Assembly (NCBI RefSeq): GCF_001613145.1
Contig: NZ_BDBU01000035.1
Location: 62,001-126,000, forward strand
Source: Nocardia jejuensis NBRC 103114
GTDB taxonomy: Bacteria; Actinomycetota; Actinomycetes; Mycobacteriales; Mycobacteriaceae
Direction: 5' to 3'
Length of the DNA: 64,000 bases
Positions 49,859 to 62,235 of the stretch are shown piece by piece. The notes under the pieces were generated by a model. It was not told the origin of the DNA. It made no database searches and saw only the letters and a list, made by a program, of their open reading frames with translations. The position numbers and the translations under genes are program-made. The stretch's first letter is position 1. Every line of letters starts with the position of its first letter.

Positions 49859-50950
49859 TCACTTGACTTCCGAGAGCCCCGCACCGCGGGCTGCCCGGTC
49901 GGTGTTGAACGGCTTGGTGGTCACCGACACCGGCGACTCGCCGATGCTCTCCAGCGCGGCGGCGTTGGTCATGCCGGCCTGGCGCGCCTTCACGTACTTC
50001 TCGAAGTTCTCCGGCGTGACCGCGCGGACCTCGAAGTTCATCATCGAGTGGAAGGTGCCGCACATCTCGGCGCAACGGCCGACGAACGCGCCTTCCTTGT
50101 CGATCGCGGGGATCTGGAAGACATTGTCCGAATTGTTCTGCTTCGGGTTCGGCATGACGTCGCGCTTGAACAGGAACTCCGGCACCCAGAAGGAGTGGAT
50201 GACGTCGGCCGCGGCCAGCTGGAACTCGATCCGCTTACCGGTCGGCAGGACCAGCACCGGGATCTCGTTCGACGTGCCGATGGTCTCGACGGTGTCGTAG
50301 TTCAGGTACGAGATGTCGTTGGCCGGCAGACCGTTGTTCGGGCCCGGCTGCGGGTGCCCGTCCTCGGTACGCTCGGCGTACTCTTCCTTGATCTGCGCGT
50401 TCATGTCCTGACGGACGTGATCCACGCCGTCGAACTGGAACCCGCCGTTCTTGAAGTCGACCTTCTGGTAGCCGAACTTCCAGTTCCACTGGAACGCGGT
50501 CACATCGACCACGACGTCCGGGTTGTCGACCTTCTCCTGCACGAAGTTCTGCACGACGATCGTGAAGTAGAACAGCACCGCGATGATCACGAACGGAATC
50601 GCCGTGTAGCTCAGCTCCAGCGGCACGTTGTAACCGGTCTGGCGCGGGAACTCGGGGGAATTGGGCCGCTTGCGGTGGAAGATGATGGTCCAGAAGGTCA
50701 GACCCCACACCAGCACGCCCATCGCCAGCGCGGCGATGACGGACCAGGTCCACAGCTCTCGCATCCGGGTGGCGGACTCGGTGACACCCGAGGGCCATCC
50801 GAACCGAAGCACCTCGTTGTCGATCGAGCAGCCGGAGACGAGCAGAGCGGTCGTCCCCAAGGACACCGCCAGCCCGGCCCGCCGAAGGATGCGGCCCTGC
50901 CGACCCTGGGCGGGTCGTGCCCCTATCGCTTCGCTCGCCTGTTGCGCCAC
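49859..50950 (-). CDS. ctaC: Cytochrome c oxidase subunit II
   Basis: This 363-aa lipoprotein-type subunit has the lipobox LLVSGC near residue 40, two membrane helices, and the CuA domain (VIHSFWVPEF near 230 and CAEMCGTFHSMM near 270). It receives electrons from QcrC. GTG 50950 is preceded by AGGAAGG at 8 nt; a TTG two codons earlier is less well placed. It corresponds to Rv2200c. Confidence 0.94.
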   Translation of the reverse strand: MAQQASEAIGARPAQGRQGRILRRAGLAVSLGTTALLVSGCSIDNEVLRFGWPSGVTESATRMRELWTWSVIAALAMGVLVWGLTFWTIIFHRKRPNSPEFPRQTGYNVPLELSYTAIPFVIIAVLFYFTIVVQNFVQEKVDNPDVVVDVTAFQWNWKFGYQKVDFKNGGFQFDGVDHVRQDMNAQIKEEYAERTEDGHPQPGPNNGLPANDISYLNYDTVETIGTSNEIPVLVLPTGKRIEFQLAAADVIHSFWVPEFLFKRDVMPNPKQNNSDNVFQIPAIDKEGAFVGRCAEMCGTFHSMMNFEVRAVTPENFEKYVKARQAGMTNAAALESIGESPVSVTTKPFNTDRAARGAGLSEVK

Positions 50951-51416
50951 GCTCAACGCCTTCCTGGTCGTCTATCCGACTCAGCGCCACCCGGACTCCC
51001 TTCCGCCGGGTGACACAAATTCAGCACGTTAGGGAGCCCCTGGGACGACCGCGCACAACGCACGACCGACCCCGGGAGTTCCCGAGTACTACGCAGCGTA
51101 GACCAAACCGGCGCCCGCTTTGTGATCGGGTCGCATTCGACACGGCGTTGATTCGCCCTCCGCTGCTACGGGCCGTTTCGCGGCCCGGCACGGTCGAATC
51201 TTCCCTCCTCCGCTCCTGGGCCGCGCTCCCCCGCGCCATCGGTGCGGAAGCGGGCCGGGCCGCGAAACCTGAGGCGTCTCAACGCGCGGGATCACGGGCA
51301 GCCGACCGCGGCGGCGCACGGCGCCCCGGTGCGGCATACTCTGGCAGTAAGTTTCGCCTCCCGCGCACCGCGGTGGTGCGCACATCCTTGACTCCGGAAA
51401 CGAGGTTCTGCCCGCA
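50951..51416. other. Divergent promoter region between ctaC and asnB
   Basis: In this 466-bp region I see no gene. CTACGC-A-GCGTAG (51089-51101) is a perfect 13-bp palindrome about 140 bp before ctaC. Toward asnB, CATACT near 51335 could be a -10 hexamer, giving a leader of about 70 nt. No strong -35 is seen. Confidence 0.45.
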
Positions 51417-53444
51417 GTGTGTGGACTGCTCGGATTTCTGACATCTGACACGGCTTCGACTCAGGATGGGCGGACCGTCGAGACCACCGCGGCACAGGTT
51501 TACGAGGCGCTGCACTGCCAGCGCCACCGTGGGCCCGACGAGCGCGGCACCTGGAACGACGACCGCATGATCTTCGGCTTCAACCGGCTGTCGATCATCG
51601 ACATCGAGCACTCGCATCAGCCGCTGCGCTGGGGGCCGCCGGAGAACCCGGAACGGTACGCGCTCACCTTCAACGGGGAGATCTACAACTACCTCGAACT
51701 GCGCGAGGAACTCCAGGCCGAGCACGGCGCGGAATTCGGTGACGCGCCCATGTTCCGCACCGAGGGCGACTCCGAGACCATCGTCGCGGCCTTCCACTAC
51801 TGGGGCGCCAAGGCCCCCAGCCGGTTGCGCGGCATGTTCGCGTTCGCGGTGTGGGACACCGAGCTGCACAAGCTGTTCATCGCGCGTGACCCGTTCGGCA
51901 TCAAGCCGCTCTTCCTGGCCACCGGCGCGACCGGCACCGCCTTCGCCAGCGAGAAGAAGAGCCTGCTGGAACTGCTTCCGGAGCTGAGCCTTTCGGACGC
52001 GCTGGATCCGCGGGCGCTCGAGCACTACACGGTCCTGCAGTACGTGCCCGAGGCCGAGACGCTGCACAAGGACATCCGCCGGCTCGAATCCGGTTGCTAC
52101 GCCTGGATCACGCCCGGCACCGCTCCGCGCGTCACCCGCTACTTCGATCCGCAGTTCCGCGTGGTGCCCTTCGGCAAGCCGGACGACGTCACCGCGCACA
52201 CCCCGACCACCAAGCCGCGCCCGGCCGCCCAGCGCCCGAACACCCCGGCCAACCGGTACCGGGAAATCGCCGAGGCGCTGGAGGATTCGGTCGCCAAGCA
52301 CATGCGCGCGGATGTCACCGTCGGCGCGTTCCTGTCCGGCGGCATCGACTCCACCGCGATCGCGGCGCTGGCCATCCGGCACAACCCGAACCTGCTGACC
52401 TTCACCTCGGCATTCGAGCGCGAGGGGTACTCGGAGGCCGATGTGGCCGCCGAGACCGCCGAGGCCATCGGCGCGAAGCACTTCATCCGCATGGTCAGCC
52501 CCGAGGAGTACGCGGCCTCGATCCCCGAGATCGTCTGGTACCTGGACGAACCCGTGGCCGACCCGGCATTGGTGCCGCTGTACTTCGTGGCCAAGGAAGC
52601 CCGCAAGCACGTCAAGGTGGTGCTGTCCGGTGAGGGCTCCGACGAGCTCTTCGGCGGGTACACCATCTATCGGGAGCCGTTGTCGCTCAAGCCGTTCGAA
52701 TACCTGCCCAAGGGCGTGCGCAAGCTCGCGGGCAAGCTGTCCGAGCGGATTCCCGAGGGCACCCGCGGCAAGAGCCTGCTGCAGCGCGGCTCGCTCACCC
52801 TCGAGGACCGCTACTACGGCAATGCCCGCAGCTTCAGCGACGCCCAATTGCGTTCGGTGCTGCGCGATTTCCGCCCCGAGTGGACGCATCAGGACGTGAC
52901 CGGCCCGATCTACGCCATGCAGGGCCGGGACTGGGATCCGGTCGCGCGCATGCAGCATCTGGACCTGTTCACCTGGCTGCGCGGCGACATCCTGGTCAAG
53001 GCCGACAAGATGACGATGGCCAATTCGCTGGAACTGCGCGTGCCGTTCCTGGATCCCGAGGTCTTCAAGGTCGCGGAGAAGATCCCGTTCGAGCAGAAGA
53101 TCACCAAGGAGACCACCAAGTACGCGCTGCGTCAGGCGCTCGAGGGCATCGTGCCCGCGCACGTCCTGCACCGCCCCAAGCTGGGTTTCCCGGTGCCGCT
53201 GCGGCACTGGCTGCGCGGACCGGAACTGTACGACTGGGCACGCGCCCAGATCACCGAGTCCGGCACCGATCACCTGCTGAACAAGTCGGCCGTGCTGGCC
53301 ATGCTCGAGGCGCACCGCACCGGGCCGGTCGACCACAGCCGCCGTCTGTGGACGCTGATCATCTTCATGATCTGGCACGGCATCTTCGTCGAAGAGCGGA
53401 TCAAGCCGGAGATCCAGGAGCCGGTGTACCCGGTCAGCCTCTGA
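51417..53444 (+). CDS. asnB: Glutamine-hydrolysing asparagine synthetase-like amidotransferase (LtsA/AsnB)
   Basis: This 675-aa protein has an N-terminal glutaminase with the catalytic Cys2 (MCGLLGF), RGPDERG and FNGEIYNY. The synthetase domain has the PP-loop FLSGGIDSTAIAAL near residue 305, SGEGSDELFGGY near 405 and KADKMTMANSLELRVPFLD near 530. The homologues Rv2201 and C. glutamicum LtsA are thought to amidate meso-DAP in peptidoglycan, explaining conservation beside the oxidase genes. GTG 51417. Confidence 0.92.
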   Translation: MCGLLGFLTSDTASTQDGRTVETTAAQVYEALHCQRHRGPDERGTWNDDRMIFGFNRLSIIDIEHSHQPLRWGPPENPERYALTFNGEIYNYLELREELQAEHGAEFGDAPMFRTEGDSETIVAAFHYWGAKAPSRLRGMFAFAVWDTELHKLFIARDPFGIKPLFLATGATGTAFASEKKSLLELLPELSLSDALDPRALEHYTVLQYVPEAETLHKDIRRLESGCYAWITPGTAPRVTRYFDPQFRVVPFGKPDDVTAHTPTTKPRPAAQRPNTPANRYREIAEALEDSVAKHMRADVTVGAFLSGGIDSTAIAALAIRHNPNLLTFTSAFEREGYSEADVAAETAEAIGAKHFIRMVSPEEYAASIPEIVWYLDEPVADPALVPLYFVAKEARKHVKVVLSGEGSDELFGGYTIYREPLSLKPFEYLPKGVRKLAGKLSERIPEGTRGKSLLQRGSLTLEDRYYGNARSFSDAQLRSVLRDFRPEWTHQDVTGPIYAMQGRDWDPVARMQHLDLFTWLRGDILVKADKMTMANSLELRVPFLDPEVFKVAEKIPFEQKITKETTKYALRQALEGIVPAHVLHRPKLGFPVPLRHWLRGPELYDWARAQITESGTDHLLNKSAVLAMLEAHRTGPVDHSRRLWTLIIFMIWHGIFVEERIKPEIQEPVYPVSL

Positions 53445-53458
53445 GCCGAGTGTTCCCG

Positions 53459-53494
53459 AGCGGGAGTGTCCCCGAGTTCGCCGACACTCCCGCT
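53459..53494 (+). terminator. Terminator after asnB
   Basis: A 12-bp perfect stem (53459-53470 with 53483-53494) with a 12-nt loop and a short TTTG tail, 14 bp past the asnB stop. Confidence 0.8.
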
Positions 53495-53562
53495 TTGCCG
53501 TTGACACGCTGTGTCGCCGCCGGGTGGGAATACCGTCCACGCCCGGGTGCTTGCATGGGGGC

Positions 53563-54090
53563 ATGACAACTGCCGATTTGTTGGTTGACGGGTTCGGGCG
53601 GGTCAACGAGAACGTGCACGGCGCGGTCGAGGGGCTGACCCCGCAGGAGCTGGGAGTTCAACTCGAAGCCGGGGCGAATTCGATCGCCTGGCTGGTGTGG
53701 CATCTGACCCGGGTGCAGGACGATCACATCGCCGATGTCGCCGGATTCGAACAGGCCTGGACGGCGCAGGGCTGGGCGAAGCGGTTCGAGCTGCCGTTTG
53801 ACGACGCCGCCACCGGGTACGGCCATGAGGCGGCGGATGTCGCTGCACTGGACGGGGTTTCGGCGGAACTCCTGCTGGGCTACCACGACGCGGTGCACGC
53901 GCAGACCCTCGAGTACGTATCGGGACTGGTCGACGCGGACCTGCCCCGGATCGTGGACACCCGATGGGATCCGCCGGTGACGCTGGGTGTGCGCCTGATC
54001 AGCGTGCTTGACGACGATATCCAGCATTCCGGACAGGCGGCATTCGTTCGCGGAGTGCTGGCACGCCGGTCGCAGGGATCGACGATTTGA
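53563..54090 (+). CDS. DinB superfamily protein
   Basis: This 175-aa four-helix bundle protein has candidate metal-binding histidines in WHLTRVQDDHIAD near residue 46 and DDDIQHSGQAAFVRG near the C-terminus, the spacing of DinB/YfiT-like proteins. In actinobacteria many are mycothiol-dependent transferases. ATG 53563 follows GGGGG. It lies about 100 bp before the large chaperone-linked gene, with no terminator seen between. Confidence 0.8.
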   Translation: MTTADLLVDGFGRVNENVHGAVEGLTPQELGVQLEAGANSIAWLVWHLTRVQDDHIADVAGFEQAWTAQGWAKRFELPFDDAATGYGHEAADVAALDGVSAELLLGYHDAVHAQTLEYVSGLVDADLPRIVDTRWDPPVTLGVRLISVLDDDIQHSGQAAFVRGVLARRSQGSTI

Positions 54091-54193
54091 CGGATTTTCC
54101 TCTGCGGCTATTGTCGAGCCCGGGTTAGGGGGCTGGTTCGGGTGGCGTTCCCCGGCAACACCGTTCACCGACGCCCCCGGCAGGAGTCAGTAC

Positions 54194-57043
54194 GTGAAGT
54201 GGCGATGGTCCCGGGGCGGCGACGAACAGCCTGAACAGCCACCCCTCGAACCGGCACCGACCGAGATACCACGGGGGCGTGCGGTGCGGCAGGACACAGA
54301 CCGGCAGCGACTGGAACTCGACGAGCGGCTGCGCGAGGCCGACGCCGAGACGGATCCGCGGGTGCGGGCGCAGACGGTGTTGCGCGCGGTCCACGAATTC
54401 GTGAGCGAGGCCGACAACGGACCACTGCTCGCGGCGCGCACGCTGTTGCAGGAGCGCACGGCCGGGATCGCCGCGGCCGCGCCGGAGCAGTCGGTGCGAT
54501 TGCTCGCGCGGCTGGGCGGGTGGTTCGCCCTGGAACCGGAGACCACGCATGCCGTGTTCGCGCAATGGTTGCGGACGCCTGAGCCCGGAGCGTTCTCGGA
54601 CACCTGGGACGCGATCGGCGAATTGCTGTCGGAGACACCGGCACTCGTGGAGTGGATGGCCACGACCGTGCGGTCCGGCGACGCGGTGGTCTCGGCGGAG
54701 TTCCGGCGACTGGCCGTCACCCATCTGACCGAGGTGGTCGATCGAGACTTCTCGCACTACGAGCTGACTTCCTCGCCGGTGTGGCAGCTGCTGTACGCAC
54801 TGGGCCCCGCCGGTCGCGGGGACTGGTTCCTGCTGTTCGGTGATCGAGCGGCCGAACGTGGCGAGGATGTGGAGGCCGCCCGCCGATACGAATTGGCCGA
54901 ACGATTCGGGGGCGGTGCGGCGGCGCGGGAGCGCCTGCGCGGGCTGCACGACATCACCGCGTACAACCGGCTGGTCTCCGGTGTGACCGTCGCCGACAAG
55001 CTGAAGGGACCGGGCACCGCGAGCCCCTTCCGCACGCTCGTCCTCGGCGCGGCCGCCGTCGTAGCGGACCGGCCGGGGCCGGATCTCGCCGACGTGGCGC
55101 GCGGCAAGGACGAAGCGCTGCGCCTGCCCGCCCGGTTGGTCACCGCGCTGGCCCTTCTGCGTGCCGGTGATCGCGATGCGGCACGAGCACAACTCCGCAC
55201 ACTCGTGGACGACACCGCCGAATTCGGTGGTGGCGCACCGGGACATGGTTCCTCCGGTGGCCGAACCCCGGGAGACGCCGCCCACCCGGCAACAGGCAAT
55301 CCCTCGGCCGACGACCGAGCTGCCTCCGTGCGCGACGGCGATACACCTGCCGACCCGGCCATCGCCCCTGCCGCCGGGAGCAACACCGGCGTCGCCGCCA
55401 ACATCCGTTTGGTTCTGGGTGCGCTGGACGACAACGGCTCACTGATCGCGGCGGCCGCGCGCGCTCTCTTCGCGCGATATCGCCAGGAGTGGTCGGCTCA
55501 CGCTCTGGTCGACGCGGCCACCGTGCTGACGGCGGTTGCCGAGCATGACCCCGCGCTGCTCCCGGAACTGATCGGTGGCGTCGGTGCGGAGAATGGCAGC
55601 ACCGAATTGCACGCACTGCGCCTGGCGACCGCGCGCGAGGATCTCGCGAAAGCCGCACGTGCGGCGGTGCTCTCATGCTTCGACGAAACCGCCGCGCTGC
55701 TCGCCCGGGCGCACCTGCTGCTGGCCGGAGCGGAGGGTGACGACGCAGCGGCACTGCGCGAGAAGGCCACTCGTATCGCCGAGACCGTGGCCCGGCTCCC
55801 CCGCGACGCCGATCGCCCCCTCGACCGACTCGCGTTCGCCGCTCTGCGCGAGGACGGAATCGTGCAGCCGTGGACACCGTCCGCTCTGCGACTGTGGCGG
55901 GAAAACGACCAACTCGCACAGTCGAACTCATCCAGGGCCGAGGCACCGCCTACGCGATCCAGTGGCGCGCTCGCGACCGACGGCACCGGCTCGACGGACG
56001 CGCTCGGCACCCCGAGCAGCTCCGAGACCGCCGCGGACGACGCTCGCCGCCCGGCAAGCTCCGGCCCGGGGGACGCGCCTATCGCGGACGCGCCTCCCGC
56101 CGTAGCGGCTTCGCACAGCCTGCACCATCTGGCGGTCGCCACCCACGCTCGCGCGTACCAGCTCGAAATCGCGGGCGAGGACACGGCTTTCGAGCAGTGG
56201 CGGCTCGCGCTGGGTTACTGGGCACGGCTGCAGACAGACGACGCGTACTGGGAGCGGCTGGGCGCGCATATTGCCGCGGTGACCCCGGATGCCTTGCCCG
56301 AGGAAATCGAGCGGGCTGTCGTGGAGGCACGCGCGGAACTACCCGGTCAGGTGCTCGAGCCGCATGTGACCCGCGTGCAGGAGTTGCGGCGCGATCAATT
56401 GGACCGGGCGCGTGAGCATTTGGATCTGATCCGGCACTCGGAGTTCGCGGCGGCCGATGTCGGCAGGGCACGGGCGCGGCTGGCCCGGGAGGCCGGCGCA
56501 CAGATCCGGCGGTTGATTCGGGAGAACAATCTGGACCGCGCGCTGGCCGAGGTGCAGGCCTGGATCGAGATCGACAGCGACAATATCCCGCTGGCCGAGC
56601 AGGCCCTCGATGTCGGGATCGAGACGGTGGAGACCGAGCATCGGCGCGACAGCAAGCACTGGGCCGAGAATTCACGTCCCATGCTGGAGCGGATCGCGGC
56701 ACTCGTGGAGCCGATGAGCGCCGAACTGGGCCTGACCCAGCGCCGGCTCGCCATCGGCGATCGGCCGACCTCGCAGGAGCCGGACCGAGTGGCCTACGCC
56801 GCCAAACTGGCCCGGCACGAATTCTGGCTGGGCGCGGCCCTGGTGGTGTCCACCTCGCAGCGGGTGAGCAAGAACCCGTTCGAGGATCGCTCCGGATTCC
56901 GCTCCGGCGCAGGCCATTTGAACACCGCGCTGATGCTGGGCCTGCCCGGGATCGCCCCGTACGACCAGGGCCGGCAGCTGCTGGTCTCGGCCGGCCGGCT
57001 GGAGCGGCACATGCAGGGCGGCTCCGCCCTCGGATTCCTCTAG
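54194..57043 (+). CDS. Large helical protein of the Hsp70-linked operon, function unknown
   Basis: This 949-aa soluble protein is mostly alpha-helical in appearance. Part 1 (residues about 1-340) has TPR-like helical pairs (AQTVLRAVHEFVSEADNGPLL, AARRYELAERFGGG). A disordered Gly/Ala/Pro/Asp linker spans about 341-397. Part 2 is about 398-575. A second Ser/Thr/Ala linker spans about 575-637. Part 3 (about 638-949) contains charged helices (DRALAEVQAWIEIDSDNIPLAEQ). GTG 54194 (VKWRWSRGG) has CAGGAG upstream. It lies 17 bp before the J-like gene and with the Hsp70 forms one operon. I do not recognise the family; a scaffold or client adaptor role is an inference. Confidence 0.75.
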   Translation: MKWRWSRGGDEQPEQPPLEPAPTEIPRGRAVRQDTDRQRLELDERLREADAETDPRVRAQTVLRAVHEFVSEADNGPLLAARTLLQERTAGIAAAAPEQSVRLLARLGGWFALEPETTHAVFAQWLRTPEPGAFSDTWDAIGELLSETPALVEWMATTVRSGDAVVSAEFRRLAVTHLTEVVDRDFSHYELTSSPVWQLLYALGPAGRGDWFLLFGDRAAERGEDVEAARRYELAERFGGGAAARERLRGLHDITAYNRLVSGVTVADKLKGPGTASPFRTLVLGAAAVVADRPGPDLADVARGKDEALRLPARLVTALALLRAGDRDAARAQLRTLVDDTAEFGGGAPGHGSSGGRTPGDAAHPATGNPSADDRAASVRDGDTPADPAIAPAAGSNTGVAANIRLVLGALDDNGSLIAAAARALFARYRQEWSAHALVDAATVLTAVAEHDPALLPELIGGVGAENGSTELHALRLATAREDLAKAARAAVLSCFDETAALLARAHLLLAGAEGDDAAALREKATRIAETVARLPRDADRPLDRLAFAALREDGIVQPWTPSALRLWRENDQLAQSNSSRAEAPPTRSSGALATDGTGSTDALGTPSSSETAADDARRPASSGPGDAPIADAPPAVAASHSLHHLAVATHARAYQLEIAGEDTAFEQWRLALGYWARLQTDDAYWERLGAHIAAVTPDALPEEIERAVVEARAELPGQVLEPHVTRVQELRRDQLDRAREHLDLIRHSEFAAADVGRARARLAREAGAQIRRLIRENNLDRALAEVQAWIEIDSDNIPLAEQALDVGIETVETEHRRDSKHWAENSRPMLERIAALVEPMSAELGLTQRRLAIGDRPTSQEPDRVAYAAKLARHEFWLGAALVVSTSQRVSKNPFEDRSGFRSGAGHLNTALMLGLPGIAPYDQGRQLLVSAGRLERHMQGGSALGFL

Positions 57044-57060
57044 CGGAAAGGAACACGAGA

Positions 57061-57503
57061 ATGAATCTCTGGGCCTGGCACAACCGCAACCCCTACTACG
57101 AGAACGCCTTTCAGGTGCTCGACGTCGATCCCACCGCGGATCGGGCCACCACGCGCAGCCGCATCGCCGCACGCCGCAAGCGGATCTCCTACGACGCCAA
57201 GCGATTCCCCCTCTTCGGTGAGGTGCTGAGCGTCGCCCGCGTCAACGCGGCCGAGGAGCAGCTCGCCACCCCGCGCACCCGGATCGCGGCCGAACTGCTC
57301 ACACATCGCCCCGAGGCCGAGGGCGAGGATCTCGCCGACCTGCTCGAACTCCTCGAGCTGAGCCGATCCCTTTCCGAGACAACCGATTCCACGGAGCCCC
57401 ACGCGCCAGGAGCGCCCGCCGAGGGCTTCCGGATCGAGCATCACGTCCTGCCGACACTACTGCCGAACCCGGCCGCGAAGCCCGGTACCGAGGAGCCCAC
57501 CGC

Positions 57504-57507
<4 letters not shown>
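57061..57507 (+). CDS. J-domain-like protein without HPD motif
   Basis: This 148-aa protein has an N-terminal segment (residues about 10-80) with J-domain-like order. AFQVLDVDPTADRATTR resembles helix I and its loop. RSRIAARRKRISYDAKRFP is a basic helix II and loop, and VARVNAAEEQLATPRTRIAAEL is a helix III-like end. The HPD tripeptide needed to stimulate Hsp70 ATPase is absent. The rest is acidic and Pro/Ala-rich. AAAGGA precedes ATG 57061, and its stop overlaps the Hsp70 start (ATGA). Likely a dedicated partner of that Hsp70; the J-domain reading is by eye. Confidence 0.65.
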
Positions 57508-60059
<2,552 letters not shown>

Positions 60060-60147
60060 GCCATCCAGCCCTCGCGCGACGTCATCTTCGAACTGCGGCA
60101 AAAGCTCTGGCCGAGTGCGGCTTCGAGGCGCATCCCGCCCGGGTCGG

Positions 60148-61905
60148 CTATACGGGACGGATGCCGTACGCCTGGATCTTGCGGTACAGCGACGACCGGG
60201 CGATGCCGAGCGTGCGCGCGGCATCGCTGCGATTGCCGTCGGCATCGACCAGTGCTCGCACGATCGCCGTGCGCTCCGCGTTCTCGATCGGCGAGAGCCG
60301 ACGCCCTGCGGCGAAACAGGTTTCGGGCAGATCCAGATGCTGCAGATCCCCGACCGGCCGGCGGGACAGCGCGATCCGCAGCGCCTCGCGCAGTTCGGTG
60401 AGGTTGCCGGGCCACTCGTAGGCCAGCAGCACCCGCATCACCCCGGAGGTGCACTTCACCGTCCGGCGCGGAGCCAGGGTACGCAGCAGATGCGGAACCA
60501 GTTGCTGCAGATCGTCACTGCGATGCCGCAGCGCGGGCACGCCGATCGAGCGGTCCAGATGCCGCAGCACCGCGTCCGAGAGCACCGACTCCCGCCCCGG
60601 CGCGGAACCCATGGTCGCCACCAACCAGCCACCGGGAGCACGGGATTCGAGATGCAGATCGAGTTCACCGGCGAAGCGTTCGGGCAGTTCGTCCAGGTGC
60701 GCCAGCACGATCGTGGGCGGGCGGGCATCGTCCGCCGGATCACGCAGCCGCGCGATCGGATCCTCGACCCGGCAGTCCACCACCACCAGCGGCCGCGACG
60801 GATACAGCCGCCGATGCGCGGCGGTGACGAGACTCGACTTGCCGCATCCTGTTTCACCGGTGAGGACCACCGGCGTGACCGTGCGCGCGGCCTCGAGCAC
60901 CTCGGCGCACACCGCGCGCCAGGCCGGTGATACGCCGGGCAACTCCGGCATGCCCACGGCGTTGCGCGCGGCGCGCGGAGCCCTGGCGACCGTGGCGAGA
61001 TCGACCCGCAGCACCACCCCCGCCACGTCGGCGCCCACCGTCACCGCCTCCGGACGCACCCGCACCGGGCGACCGGTGGGCAGTTCCACCTCCAGCACCA
61101 CGCTGTCGCGCACTCCGGTGAGACCGGAGGCGATTTCGCGCAGATACGCCTTCTCCTGCGGGCTCAGCTGCTCGTTCGCGCGGGTGTCGCTCATGAACAC
61201 CTCACCGCCCAGCGACAGCACCGGCCCCCGCGCAGTGCGGCTGACCTGTAGAAACCGTTCCAGCACCGCCTGGTGCCGCAGCGAGCCGGTGGCCCGCAGC
61301 TCGGCCTCGATATTGCGGGCTGCCTGTTGCACCAGCACCCGCATGAACGGGCTGGCGTCCTCCGTCAGGCAGCTCAGATCGAGCACGCCGTGCACGGCGC
61401 CGGTCAGCGGATCGCGGATCGGCGCTCCGGCACAGGCGAATACGGTGATGTTCTCGGCGAAATGCTCGGGCCCGCTGATGAATACGGCCCGTCCGGACGC
61501 GAGCGCGGTGCCCACGCCGTTGGTGCCCACCGTGTCCTCGGCATAGGTGAATCCGGGTGCGAAGAACACATTGTCGAAGCGCCCGCCGAGCATGCGCTGA
61601 TTGTCGCGGCGGATCAGCACCCGCGAACGCCGGTCCGTGAGAGCGATACTCACCGGCAGATCGTTCAGTTCCAGTTCCAGGCGCTCGATCACCGGCAGCG
61701 CGGAACGCACGAACCGGGACTCCAGATCCAGATCGCCGACATACCCGCGATCCAGCACGTTCGCCAGATCGCTGACCCCCGCCGCCCGCGACCGCCGCCA
61801 GGACGCGGACACCACGCCCGATACCGCGTCGCTGGGGAAATCACCCGAGCTCAGGAAACTCTCGCGCGCCCGCTCGACACGAACGATGTCTCCGGCCTCG
61901 ACCAC
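60148..61905 (-). CDS. AcoR-like GAF/AAA+/Fis transcriptional regulator without GAFTGA
   Basis: This 585-aa protein resembles bacterial enhancer-binding proteins. A GAF-like sensor (residues about 60-215, with FAPGFTYAEDTVGTNGVGTAL) is followed by an AAA+ domain with Walker A TGETGCGKSS near 350 and Walker B-like PTIVLAHLDEL near 395. A C-terminal Fis helix-turn-helix (RSDAARTLGIARSSLYRKI) ends it. The stretch between the Walker motifs is short, and the sigma-54-contacting GAFTGA loop is missing, as expected in actinobacteria without sigma-54. GTG 61905 has GGGAAGGGG upstream. Target unknown. Confidence 0.85.
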   Translation of the reverse strand: MVEAGDIVRVERARESFLSSGDFPSDAVSGVVSASWRRSRAAGVSDLANVLDRGYVGDLDLESRFVRSALPVIERLELELNDLPVSIALTDRRSRVLIRRDNQRMLGGRFDNVFFAPGFTYAEDTVGTNGVGTALASGRAVFISGPEHFAENITVFACAGAPIRDPLTGAVHGVLDLSCLTEDASPFMRVLVQQAARNIEAELRATGSLRHQAVLERFLQVSRTARGPVLSLGGEVFMSDTRANEQLSPQEKAYLREIASGLTGVRDSVVLEVELPTGRPVRVRPEAVTVGADVAGVVLRVDLATVARAPRAARNAVGMPELPGVSPAWRAVCAEVLEAARTVTPVVLTGETGCGKSSLVTAAHRRLYPSRPLVVVDCRVEDPIARLRDPADDARPPTIVLAHLDELPERFAGELDLHLESRAPGGWLVATMGSAPGRESVLSDAVLRHLDRSIGVPALRHRSDDLQQLVPHLLRTLAPRRTVKCTSGVMRVLLAYEWPGNLTELREALRIALSRRPVGDLQHLDLPETCFAAGRRLSPIENAERTAIVRALVDADGNRSDAARTLGIARSSLYRKIQAYGIRPV

Positions 61906-62235
61906 GCGTGCCCCTTCCCATCGCCGACACCAGCGCTACCCCGCGATTGTCGACACCGTCCGGCGAACCGGTCAAGGGCCGAGTGTCCCAAAGTGGGACA
62001 TCAATTTTCCGGCGCGCGCACGAGACTGATACCACCAACGACTGTGACCGCAGCCGCTGTCGGATACGTGCCCTCTAGGCTGTGGGGGCTGTTGGCAAGC
62101 CCGCCCGCTCCGGTCGGGATGACAATGGCGTCATCCACGATCTGCCGCCCAAGGATCGTGATCCGGCCGGAGCGCGCGGTGCGTGAGTTCGTCGAGTGGC
62201 CGATACCTACCCGCCACGCTCTTCCCACCGGGAAG
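61906..62235. other. Region between the AcoR-like gene and arsM
   Basis: This 330-bp region has a palindrome at 61984-62000 (separate entry). A 40-codon reading frame on the plus strand (62119-62241, MTMASSTICRP onward) lacks a ribosome site and overlaps the arsM end; I do not call it a gene. Nothing else was recognised. Confidence 0.4.
61984..62000. promoter_or_regulatory. Palindrome before the AcoR-like regulator
   Basis: TGTCCCA-AAG-TGGGACA is a perfect 7-3-7 inverted repeat, 79 bp before the regulator start. It is a candidate binding site for the regulator itself. Confidence 0.55.
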
